Below, in pieces: positions 45,801-56,065 of a stretch of DNA of 64,000 bases. The stretch comes from Imbricaverruca yamaguchii (taxonomy: Eukaryota > Arthropoda > Thecostraca > Neoverrucidae). Location: positions 1,563,001 through 1,627,000 of the forward strand of contig JAOTOL010001552.1 of the NCBI GenBank assembly GCA_034440575.1, given 5' to 3'. The notes beneath the pieces are model-generated. The model was not told the origin of the DNA, made no database searches, and was given only the letters and a program-made list of their open reading frames with translations. Positions within the stretch are counted from its first letter, which is position 1; every line of letters begins with the position of its first letter. A program made the position numbers and the translations under genes.

Positions 45801-46137
45801 CAACCATGTGCTGCCGTGCAATATGTGCCGGACCAGTCGGGCAATGGTGTTTGTCGGTGATTCTGTTCCTTCAGAAGCTTGTTGAGCAAGCTCTATCAAA
45901 TGCTTCGACCTTGTGCTTCACGGCCGTGCTTCGTAGCACTTATAGGCTGTTGCATTTCTTTCATCATTTACAAAAATAATGGGACATTGGAGTGTACGCA
46001 CTGATTTACCGGCTTATTAAAACTAGTGAAAACAGAATGGAAGAAGTCTAACCAATGACCTAGAAACAGATCACGAAGATCGAGTACCATTGCTATGAAG
46101 AAGGAAAATGAAATGCCCATATATGCACATACATACA
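45801..46137. other. Spacer before the TA tract
   Basis: This is non-repetitive DNA with decayed minisatellite units at its left edge. I see nothing else. Confidence 0.4.
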
Positions 46138-46139
46138 TA

Positions 46140-46206
<67 letters not shown>

Positions 46207-46207
46207 G

Positions 46208-46256
<49 letters not shown>

Positions 46257-46268
46257 TATGTATATATT

Positions 46269-46320
<52 letters not shown>
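46138..46320. repeat. Long interrupted TA microsatellite
   Basis: Three TA blocks of roughly 45-65 bases are separated by short interruptions (GTATATGC and CATATATGTATATATTTAT). ATAC- and GTAT-type imperfections flank it. Confidence 0.95.
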
Positions 46321-46325
<5 letters not shown>

Positions 46326-46659
46326 TATCAATATTTATATATAATATGTATATCCATGGTTATCCTAGACATCATTGCGGAAACTTCGACTATGTAGGGC
46401 AAGGAACATTCTGCACATTCGTCGAGTCATGAAGACCTTGTTTATTGTCCTGCATTAAACTTGATGGTATTTTGTCATGTTCTTAATTATTCTGTAGCAA
46501 TGTCAAATCAATGTTGGTGTTAACATCGAATCGCATAGGGGAACAATGAAGGAATTAATTCAGCTTCCAGGAAATCATTCCAAAATGGAGAAATAGGAGA
46601 CCTGTGGGACTCAAGAGACATCATTTAGATTAACCCTTCCCGCCTCGGAGGGTCTTCAA
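46321..46659. other. Unassigned spacer
   Basis: This is about 340 bp of AT-rich DNA without genes or repeats. Confidence 0.4.
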
Positions 46660-47465
46660 CGGCCCCCTAAGGTTTTTCGCGGATAGTGGAGGAACGGCGC
46701 GCGGCAGCGCACCCAAATTTGGTATACCTTTTTCCACATTAATTTGGCACGCTGTTTCAAAATGTTTGAAGTCAGGTCATGCAGGGTCAACGAGTAAGTC
46801 AAGGTCAAGTGAGGTCACCTCCAAAAATGTTCAACCAGTCGTCACGCTTTAACAGATACATATATTTTAATGAAACTTTCAGCGTTTGCTTATCTTTAGA
46901 AATGCAATAAAGCGTACGAGGGAAATTTGTAATTTTTCCATTTTTGACTACATATACATTTTGCGTATTTGTCAAATTGCAGTTCCATTAGAGGATTCTG
47001 GCTAAAGTAAGCATTTCTTATTGGGGAAGTTGACTTCCAGCAACGTTTCTCGGTCTGCTCTTGGAAAAGGAAAATTAAAGAAAACTTGAAAACTCAAAAT
47101 TTTGCAATTTCAAAGAAATACCAAATGTATTTTTGGGAGGCGAAAAAATTACATCCATGGTCGATTTCGCTGTCCTTTTCTCATTCCAAATATTTCTTTT
47201 TTTCTCATATCTCTCCCAAAATGAACTCCCCAGAGCCAAAAACATAATGTATGTCTTGAAAAGTCGTGAAAATATACCCCCTGGTGACGTCACTTTTTGG
47301 GGACATTATTTTGGGGGAGGACCCGGACCCTACTCGTCGAGCGCTTTCCAATGCCACCTCTTTCGTTTTCGTGCGATGCTTAGTTTGGATTTTAGATGGG
47401 GATTACTAACCGCTTCCCCTCCCCCGAGACGGGGTGTGAGGATCTGACCGGAAAGACGGTATACT
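46660..47465 (-). repeat. Dispersed repeat family A, copy 2
   Basis: This is the inverted counterpart of 11195-12060. Collinear blocks include CGAGTAAGTCAAGGTCAAGT, CCAGTCGTCACGCTTTAAC, CTTTCAGCGTTTGCTTATC, GAACTCCCCAGAGCCAAAAA and GTGAGGATCTGACCGGAAAG. Neither copy is coding. Differences are spread evenly, with small indels, so both copies look old. Confidence 0.85.
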
Positions 47466-47614
47466 GCACCCATAGCAAATGTACTTGGACATGCGTCAAA
47501 TTGTCACGTTCGAATAAAAGATGTCTGATAGAGCAAGATCACCTAAGCAGGTGCATGTATCACTTGGAACCGTATCTCCGCAGGGAAGCCCGAAACCGCT
47601 CTGTTGTATATAAA

Positions 47615-50600
47615 TCAGGAATCGTTTCCTAGTAAATCAACTAATCTCAGAGTATTCCCATCACATCCGAAGTGCCGCCTGCGTCCTTCTGCATATGCTA
47701 GGTACGTCACCAGCACATGGTGCACAGTCAGCGCGGCATTACACTTCGTACATCTCGGTCTGTCGTCCCCGCACAGTAAGTATCTATATGTTGCTAGTGT
47801 GTGACCAATTCTGAGACGACAGATGGCCACTTCGTCCCTTCTAGTTTGACTGAATGACGAGGGCCACAGTGCCAAGTGTGGTTTGATTCGCTTCATTTTG
47901 TTTGGTTCTATTCGGTCCCAGCTTTCCTGCCACTGCCTGAAAAGAAGTGATGACATTGTTTGGTAGTGGTCACTAGCAGGATGTGGAAGCGCACGACGGT
48001 ATGTAGAGTGTGCCGCACGCCCTGCAGCTTAGTCTGCCAGCTCATTTCCACGGATTCCTACATGTGCCGGGATCCAGCAAAATGCGACCTGCTTTCCCAT
48101 ACGATGAAGCGAAGTGAGTTGCAATAAAATGTCTCGTACAACGACGTTTTTGGGATTGAAACTACGGAATGTCATGAGAGCGCTGAGGGAGTCAGTCAGT
48201 ATAATATGTAAAACCTCGTCATCAATCTCGATGTATGCCGGGTGCTTTGTTGATGGCGATCAACTCGGTACTGAAGATCGTGGCGTATGGAGACAGTGAA
48301 AATGATCTTGTGGCGGACCCTCTCACGAAGGCACCACCACTCCGATGTTTATTTTCGAGCCATCCGTGTAGGTGATGTGATTATGATACGTCTTGTACAT
48401 ATGTTCTAGCGATTGTAAGTGTTGCTCCTCTTTTGTGATATTTCGCTTTCTCGTGTCATCAAGGGAAATGTCGATTGAGGGGAGAAAAGCTCCCACGAAG
48501 GAGTAGACAGTTCTTCATATTGTCGAATTCCTTGCAGTCGTATTTCCATTCGCTCCAGGAGCGTCCTCATTCGCACACAGTAAGGGGTTCCTCTCATAGC
48601 GTGATTACGAAGGACTGCATGTATGTCATGAGCAAACCCGCTGGATATGACGGGTGTGTCGGGAACTGTCGCATTTTGCGGGCGTATCGAAGACCCAGCA
48701 TGTCGCGTCTCATAAACAGTGGAGGCTCATGCGCATCCGCTAGCACGCTAACCGTTGGAGAAGTGTGAAATGCCCCTGTAATTATTCGCACCGCAGCATG
48801 ATGTACTGGGTCAAGCGTTCGCTTTGTAGTAGCACACGCGCCATCGTATATAAAACAAGCGTAGTCGAGCTTCGAGCGGATCAGACTGCGATACAGCAGG
48901 TGTAATGTCTTTCTATCAGCACCGTATGACGCACGAGATACACACTTCAATATCGCAAGTGCTTTAAAACATTTGTCTCTGAGTGTTTTAGTATGTTCTT
49001 TGTAGGTAAGACAATGATCAAACTGCACACCAAGAAAACGAGTCACCGGTGCTGTAGGTACATCTTGCCAGTATGCTCTCAACGCCATGTCCGGGCAGTT
49101 ACGCCTATGTCGTCAGAAGTGCACTGCGGATGTCTTTGCTATAGAAAACTTGAATCCGTTTGTGTGTCCCCATTTTTTAAAGGCGGGAAATTGCAAGCTG
49201 CAGCTGTCGCTCCATAAGATTGGTCCACGAGCTTTGCGACCAGATAGCAAAATCGTCAGCGAACAGAGATCATCTGGTTGATGAGGGGAGTGAGTCGCTG
49301 ATGTCGTTTATGATAAGAGAAAAGAGAGTCGTGCTCAATACGCTGCACTGACGAACTCCTTCGACTTGGCGCAGCCAACCTGAAGTATGGTTGCCTACAC
49401 GCACATAAAACTGTCTGTCTGTCATGAAGTTCTTTAGAAACATGCTCAAAGCTCCGCGGAGTCCATACTGATGTATCTTCAGCAGGATCCCATGTCTCCA
49501 GGCGGTGTCAAAAGCGCTCTCAATGTCAAAGAACACCGCCCCAAGTTGCTTGTGCTTCGCAAAAGTCATACGAATTTCTATGTCCAGTCTTAGCACGTGG
49601 TCTACTGTACTGCTGTTTTTCCGAAAGCCGCACTGGTCGTTCGCTAAAATGTTGCGAGTCTACAAGAACCACGTCAGTCGAAGACTAACCATTCTCTCCA
49701 TTGCCTTACACAATGATGAGGTGAGCGATATCGGACGGCAGTGAGTGGGGTCGTCGCCACTTTTGTCTGGCTTTAATATCAGTATTACGATTGCTCTTCT
49801 CCAGATAGACTGAAAACTTCCTTTAGTCCACAGTGTGTTAAAAATAGTGAGGAGAGCATGTCTTGCGCATGTCGGTAAGTGCTGTAGCATCTTATTATGT
49901 TCTCTGTCTGGTCCCTCAGACACACTTCTTAAACCGCTGAGGGCTGAGGCAAGCTCAGCTTGTGTAAACGGCAAGTTGTAGTTCAGTTGTTCAGATGTAC
50001 TAAAACTGATCGCATCATTCGAACACCGGGCACGGTGTTACAGAAAGTTGGGATCGGTATGTTGACTTCGCTTCGCAATAGCATGAGCAATGTGATCTGC
50101 TACCTCGGCTGGTCAGTTATGCTGCTTCATCTAATATTGAGGATTGGCGGTGGGACTGAATCGAACTGACCAGAAATTCTTTTCATGCGCGACCTCACCT
50201 CGGACGTTGGTGTTGTCCGGTTAAACTTCCCTATATATGATTTCCAAGACGCACGTTTTGCGGTACGTACAATTTGTCGAGCCAGTGCCCTAGCCTTTTT
50301 GAACGCTAACATGTTAGCCGTAGTGCTGTGCTTAATTAACTCTTTGAGAGCCCGCTTGCGGTTGCAGATAGCTTACTTGCTTGCATGCCTCAGTCCACCA
50401 AAGAACTGGAATACGGCGCGGAGTTCCAGAGGTGCGTGGAATGTACATATTAGCGCAGTGCAGAAGTGATGTAAAATCTTCGACACTTGCACAGGGATTT
50501 TCAATGTCTAATGTAAAAGCTATCTGTGCCCCAGATTCAAATTCTGTCCAATCTGCCCTCCTCAAGTTCCAGCGTGGCGGCCGTACTCCCAGAACTATGT

Positions 50601-51256
50601 CTCTCCGAAAAGTCAACCATATCGGATAGTGGTCACTTCCGAGGTTGTCATCGTGAACTGACCATTCGAACTGCTGAGTCAGTTCGGGGCTGGCAATGCT
50701 CAAGTCTATTGCTGAAGTCCGGCCCGATGGCAGCGCCAGATGGGTATGCGCACCTGTGTTTAGGAGGCAGAGTGGTTCATCCAAGATTAAAGCCTCCAGA
50801 ATTCGACCCCGCGTTGGTATCTTGGCATCCCCAAGCTATGTGGTGGGCGTTGAAATCTCCTAGTAGGAGATTTCAAAAAAGCTAGGTGGTGGAAACTCCA
50901 TCAGTAGCTGTTTCAGCTCCGCGGTAGGAAACGAGATTCCTGGTGGCAAGTACAGGGAGCGCAAGTTCATGCGATGGCGGCTAAGCGTCACCTGCGCTGC
51001 CACTGCTTGCAAGGGTGTTCGAAGGGCAAACCTACGTGCTGGCATACTGTGGTGGACGGCAAGTAGCATGCCTCCATGCGAAATGTCTGCTGAGTGTAAA
51101 TCGTTACGAAACACAGTGTAGCATTTGAATTTCACTGTGTCCTCCGGTGTTAGCTTTGTCACTTGGAGACAAATAGCTGCAGGATTGTGCCAATTTAAAA
51201 CGGTCACGAGATCAAAGACAGAGGTTCTCAGACCCCGGCAGTTCCACTGTAGGATG
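47615..51256 (-). pseudogene. ORF2 pseudogene: endonuclease, reverse transcriptase, RNase H
   Basis: This once encoded the multidomain replication protein of the element. From the start (high coordinates) it reads ILQWNCRGLRTS (about 51250), LLGDFNAHHIAWGCQ (about 50860-50815) and GSDHYPIWLTF (about 50650), which are endonuclease signatures. Reverse transcriptase motifs follow: A FFDIESAFDTAW (about 49530), B QVEGVRQCSVLSTTLF (about 49360) and the catalytic LFADDFAIW (about 49245). Then come RNase H pieces FSTELIAI (about 48260) and IPAHVGIRGNELAD (about 48040), and a terminal PRCTKCNAALTVHHVL (about 47750). Pieces lie in different frames with many shifts and stops (for example near 50870, 50320 and 49230), so it is dead. 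Motif B has lost the usual QGCPLSP form. Confidence 0.9.
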
Positions 51257-51471
51257 GACGTAAAAGGTTAAAACAAGTTAAGACGCTGCAGTGACTCACT
51301 CAGTGGTCACTGCAGCATTGTGGATCCAGAATGGGTCCGTGATCTTACCCTAGAATCTGCTCCGTCGGTAGGGGATACCTGCCAAGATGGAGCTCGTTTC
51401 CTGGCTCTGACCGCGGATGGGGGCGCCTGGGTATCGCCCCCACGCGATGGGATGGGTGGTGGGATGGCTAA

Positions 51472-52790
51472 TTACTCAGTCTCAGCTGAGGAAACTCCAG
51501 GTACCGACGCGGGCTGAGCGGCTATCTGGGGAACATGGACCCTCAGTTGCACACTCGGAGACGCGTTGCGGCTTGCGCGCCCTGCCGGTCCCAGGTCCGG
51601 GGCTGCTTGGCGAACACTGGCCGTCGGGTCTCGTGCCACTGTTGGAGGCATGAGGATGCGTCGCGATGACACACCGTAGACCGTTGGAGGGGGTGGGGGA
51701 GGGTGAAGAGGAGGGTGATGGTGGATTGTAATGATGCGCGGGTGGATTGGGTTGCTTTTGATGTCGAAGTAGGGGTGGATGAGGTATTCAAGGGAATGGC
51801 GTTTTTCTTGGCACGCTGTACCAGAGTCCAATTCTCTGCCTCCTGTTGTGCCTCAGGACCAGAAACTTCCTCAGAAAGCCATGGGGGAGCTATGGGTGGC
51901 GTTAGTTCGGCCTGTTTCGGCCTAGTCGATCGGGTTGTGGGTGGCACCTCAGGTGTGCCCGACCCCGTGGAAGGGGGTGTGCACGCGAAACCGAACGAAC
52001 GCAATAAGATACTCAGTTGGGATAGCAGTTGTGTGGCGCTGGCGGGCTACTGTGCGAAATTTGTCAGGGTACCGCGAGTCATGTCCGCATAGGACACCTT
52101 CGGATGACTTTCCTCATACGCCTCGCGTGCTTGCCGAAATTACAATTTTCTTGTACTTCTCAACGACAGTAGCTCTTTTTCCTTTATGTACGCTGGGCAT
52201 GACCGGTCAGAAGCTGTGTATGGCACTTGTGCTCTACTGCAGTTGACACACCACAAGTTCTCCGATTCGCACTTTTCAGTAATATGATCTGCTGAGCCAC
52301 ATTTTCCACACGCAGGGCGGCCGCGGCAGTATATAGTTGTATGGCCATGCCGCTGGCATCGGAACCACCTCATAGGATTCGGAACGAAGACTCGCACTTT
52401 TACTCGTATGTAGCCTATTTGAACCGTTGATGGCAAGTCAGTGGAGCTGAAGGTGATGATGATGTTGTTCGTAGGGTGAAGTTCGTTTCCCCTTCGCACC
52501 TTCATTCTCTGCACTTCCACTACCTCGTATTCGGTAAATCCATCGCCTATCTCGGCATCCGAGACATCCCTGAGATCATAACAATTGATAATTCCTTTGC
52601 AATAGTTCTTTGTACTGTGTGGTTCCACAATTATTGGAACAGCAATATCTTTAGTGCCGTCTGGGGTTCGTATGTTATATACGAACTTGTTTAGACCTAA
52701 GGCCCTCCTTGGGTCCTCCTAATGTATGTCCTTCAACTATGCGAGGACGTATGTTTATTGTATTAGCCGAAGATAATTTTCAGACAACCA
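51472..52790 (-). pseudogene. ORF1 (gag-like) pseudogene with zinc knuckles
   Basis: This is the nucleic-acid-binding ORF1 of the same element. From high coordinates it has INIRPRIVEGHTLGGPKE (about 52750), KFVYNIRTPDGTKDIAVP (about 52670) and a folded domain to about 52420. Clustered cysteines and histidines follow: CQRHGHTTIYC, CGKCGSADHITEKC and LWCVNCSRA (52360-52240), which are CCHC-type zinc knuckles in the usual I/Jockey ORF1 position. After this the sequence turns proline- and serine-rich. At least three frame changes are needed to read through, so no intact protein is possible. The start codon cannot be fixed. Confidence 0.85.
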
Positions 52791-53143
52791 AACTTCTCCA
52801 AGCGATCATTCACCGATGACGTTACGGTCGTAAGCGCTACACTTAGCGCAACTAATATTAAAAGCCAGAAGTTGGTGATGCCAACAATCAAGAGGCCCTT
52901 TTAAGGCAACAGAGCAGGAACCGTCCGACTGATGGGCAAAGCTGTGACAAGCTAAACTCCAGACATTTCAGTTCACCCGCTATCGTGAGTTTCATGGTTA
53001 AATTATTTCACGCGTCAAATTTGGGTAATATATCATGCGCCGAGACCATCGTGTTAAGCAATTGGAATTTATGTGTGAAACCTTCCTGAAAAACCTTCAG
53101 AATGGCCAGTAAATTGTGAGATAACGAGACACGATTTCCACCA
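52791..53143. other. Unassigned spacer
   Basis: This is about 350 bp between the retrotransposon and the next pseudogene. It may include the 5' untranslated part of the element and decayed upstream sequence of the pseudogene. Nothing readable was found. Confidence 0.4.
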
Positions 53144-53548
53144 GTGCTGCGACGAAGGATCACGAAGGATACTCGATTCGAAGAATGTGGAGCTAGCTCT
53201 GCATGGCTGGCCTTGAATTCAATCATCACCAACTTCGTGGGTAATCATAGAAGTGCGGAATACGTGAAGGTCGTCGATGGGTTGATGGACAGTTTTCAGC
53301 AACTTGGTGCTCGAATGTCGGTAAAAATGCACTTCCTTAGGTCCCATCTAGATTATATCCCAGATAACTGTGGAGATTACATTGAAGAGTAGGGAGAACG
53401 CTTCCACAAAGACATATGGGTGATGGAAGAACGCTACCAAGGTCGGTGGGATGTGGACTTTCTGGCGGACTGTTGTTGGTGCTTGAATAGGGATGTCCCA
53501 TCTGCTCAACACAGTCGGAAGTCCCTGAAAAGGCCATTTATTCCGTAG
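53144..53548 (+). pseudogene. Fragment of arthropod repeat-associated protein, one nonsense mutation
   Basis: One continuous frame is interrupted by a single TAG at 53390-53392 and ends at TAG 53546-53548. It reads KDTRFEECG, NSIITNFVGNHRSAEYVK, MSVKMHFLRSHLDYIPDNCG, then, after the stop, GERFHKDIWVMEERYQGRW, FLADCCWCLNRDVPS and KSLKRPFIP. I recognise this arrangement (HFLHSHLDYFP, EEQGERFHQDI, RYQGRW, LADYCW) from many uncharacterised, often multicopy proteins in arthropod genomes. Their longer N-terminal half is missing here. The stop sits where relatives have Q, so a single C-to-T change explains it. Function is unknown; the multicopy habit suggests a mobile element origin. Confidence 0.75.
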
Positions 53549-54345
53549 TAGTGTGTACTGTTGGGATGCGCTCTGAATACACTTATGGTCCATCTGTTTG
53601 GAGATTAAACCTTTATTTATGCTTCTGTCGGATTCACTAGTAAACCAGTCAGAGGAATGAATGTTTTGTTTCATATGAGTGAAATAAAATATTTTTAAAA
53701 ATCGAGCTAATCGAGCAAAACGGATGCCATTTTCAGAATCAGCATGACAAACTGACCTAGAAAACAGCTGAGACACCCTTGACCTTATAAATCACGCAGG
53801 CCAGTGTTATCGATCAACACACCATGCTGCCTTTGACGAAACCAAGTAAGCTGTTTTGAAGTGACGCAAGGATTATCGCACTACAGTGATAAAGGGCAGC
53901 AGGAGGCATGAAGTAATCGCCCCATAAAAAAACATTGCTTGACACCCAATCAACGGAAACACAGCTGACCTTAAATATAACCATGAAAATCACAGTGAAG
54001 TGAATTATTATTAGCATGGAATTTCAGTGATGTATTGCCATTGTTGAGTTCTTTTTTATAGTGTAACCCATGCGCACCTTTGACAAGATAACATAAACAT
54101 ACCCAGTCCACTCCTGACTGGACCTACAAAGCTACAATACCGCAGATGCGCGATAGCGGACTGCGCAATAGCAGAGCAGATGCAATACGATACCGCAAAG
54201 CGAGCTGGGTGCCACGATGGACTCTGGATCACCAATTACTGTGGTCGTGTACAGCTGGGGTTTGATTGAATGACATGTTGGTACTTCATCTGACCCAACA
54301 ACCAAACGGTACGGTTACCTGCAGCCAGCGTCGCCGGAACAACGC
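53549..54345. other. Unassigned stretch
   Basis: This is about 800 bp of AT-rich DNA in which I see no gene, repeat or RNA. Confidence 0.4.
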
Positions 54346-54759
54346 GTGACTATTGGGTGTTGGGACACCCGAGATAAACGCGGCGCGCCGACCTCAAGTC
54401 GTGTGCTGCACACGCAGGCACAAACTGGACATATGACGTCACAGCCGCCTGACCGAGGACACTCGAGGATGCCCTCAGCCAGGGAAACGCTGTTCAAGGC
54501 TTGGGATGGAAAAATGTTCCGTGACCTGCATGCGATGGTTTTGAAGTTTTCAGATTATGAGCTAAGGAACACAGACACGGTTCATCAAACTTTTAGGAAA
54601 ATCGCTCAGTCTGCTATTAGACCAGCTTTGAAAAGAAACGGTGTCCACATGAAACAGAAAGTTGTTGACAGGATCTAATCAAAAGAAGAGGCGAACAAAA
54701 AAAGAAGCGTTGAACTAGCGTTGCTTCAGGAAGAACAACTGAAGGTATCATCACATTAG
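54346..54759 (+). pseudogene. Unrecognised open frame with one internal stop
   Basis: A 110-codon frame ends at TAA 54676-54678, and the same frame continues for 26 more codons to TAG 54757-54759. The part from about 54481 looks protein-like: MFRDLHAMVLKFSDYELRN, then TFRKIAQSAIRPALKRNG, then after the stop SKEEANKKRSVELALLQEEQ. Charged and hydrophobic residues alternate as in a helical protein, and the segment after the stop keeps this character, which argues for one former coding frame. The N-terminal 45 codons look arbitrary. I do not recognise the family. A nonsense-broken transposon gene is as likely as a host exon. Confidence 0.35.
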
Positions 54760-55084
54760 ACACGTTTTTGTGCTTGATACCTGACTGTACCATACCATCT
54801 GACCAGTGAAAAATCCTGGCTGGATACTACCGTTGCTCGTTCGTTTTCCTGATGGTATAAGGTGGTACGTTTTCATCACCATGTAATGAATTTTTTCGGC
54901 TGTGCAAAGCGACCTGTCTAATTTCCCATAGCAACATGCATGCCTCCATGATTCCGAACTAATCCGTTTTGCAAGGCTTTCACATAAAAAGTCTGACATT
55001 ATTCATTATAGGCTTGTCTAGAGATCAGATGTCTGAACGTACCTTGCATTGACTCTAGACCTCCTGGCAAGGCACCTTCCTCAG

Positions 55085-55227
55085 TTGTCACTGGTTGCAT
55101 TTCCAAGCTGCGAGGAGGAAAAGGAAGACATGCGAAACAAAGGCTGATTAAGTTCTTCATATCCAGTCTGATGGACCAATATGAGGCGAAAAAAACTCGT
55201 GAAACTGGTGAGATGTGTACCGAATGA
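55085..55227 (+). CDS. Possible terminal exon, unrecognised
   Basis: After the good acceptor GCACCTTCCTCAG, a frame of 47 codons runs to TGA 55225-55227. It contains GCISKLRGGKGRHAKQRLIK, FFISSLMDQYEAKKTRE and a polar end. The basic and amphipathic character resembles the piece at 54481-54759 on the same strand 330 bp upstream, so the two could be exons of one gene or parts of one decayed element. No family is recognised and no partner exon is proven. Confidence 0.3.
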
Positions 55228-55539
55228 AGCCAGCCACTACACGTGAGACTTAGAGGCCAACTCGTGGGATGTATATTAACTGCAGCTGACCACCACTTGA
55301 TCGAACGCTCATTCGTGTCCAGCTCACGGCTCCGGCCTGATGACCCAGACCGGAGCCTATTGATGACAGACGCGGGGCACCGTGGTGAAGATGGAGAAGG
55401 TCGGGCACACCGTGACCACTATCGACAAAGCGGCCGGGTACAGCCCGTGTCCGACACTCGGTCCGGCGAGGATGGATGGTGTGCCGGCCACCGGGACCAA
55501 CAGCACACGTCGGCCGTCAACAGCCGACGCTGACCGAGC
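55228..55539. other. GC-rich spacer before the 59-bp array
   Basis: Overlapping frames on both strands (for example 55382-55540 plus) reflect high GC content. No motif is recognised. Confidence 0.4.
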
Positions 55540-56065
55540 CGTGTCGGCTGACACGTGGTACGGTGGCCCGTCCCTCTACATCAGAGGTGACAGACGGCTG
55601 TGTCGGCTGACACGTGGTACAGCGGTGCGTCCCCGGCACCGGAGGTGACAGACGGCTGTGTAAGCTGACACGTGGTACGGTCGCCCGTCCCTCTACATCA
55701 GAGGTGACAGACGGCTGTGTCGGCTGACACGTGGTACAGCCGCCCGTCCCTCTACACCAGAGATGACAGACGGCTGTATTAGCTTGACTCATGATACGGC
55801 CACCCGTCCCTCTACACCAGAGGTGACAGACGGCTGTGTCGGCTGACACATGGTACGGCCGCCCGTCCCTCTACACCAGAGGTAACAGACGGCTGTGTCG
55901 GCTGACACGTGGTACGGCTGCCAGTTCCACGGCACCGGAGGTGACAGACGGCTGTGTAAGCTGACACGTGGTACGGTGGCCCGTCCCTCTACACCAGAGG
56001 TGACAGACGGCTGTGTAAGCTGACACGTGGTACGGCCGCCCGTCTACCGGCACCGGAGGTGGCAG
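55540..56065. repeat. 59-bp minisatellite
   Basis: About nine units of roughly 59 bp are present, built on GTGACAGACGGCTGTGT, CTGACACGTGGTACGG and GCCCGTCCCTCTACA. Units with TCGGCTGACAC and units with AAGCTGACAC alternate irregularly. Confidence 0.93.

Larger units (their letters stand above)
47600..52790 (-). mobile_element. Degenerate I-clade-like non-LTR retrotransposon
   Basis: This is a near full-length but heavily mutated element on the minus strand. It has a zinc-knuckle ORF1, then an ORF2 with an AP endonuclease, a reverse transcriptase, an RNase H and a final Cys/His motif. An RNase H downstream of the reverse transcriptase points to the I group (I, Nimb, Loa and relatives). No poly(A) or simple-repeat tail is visible near 47600, and the 5' limit is uncertain to about 100 bp. 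Confidence 0.88.

Noticed and set aside
45379..45979. Repetitive cysteine/alanine-rich frames, resembling a repeat protein
   Set aside because: All frames of the 32-bp minisatellite are open on both strands, and the unit length changes the frame each time.
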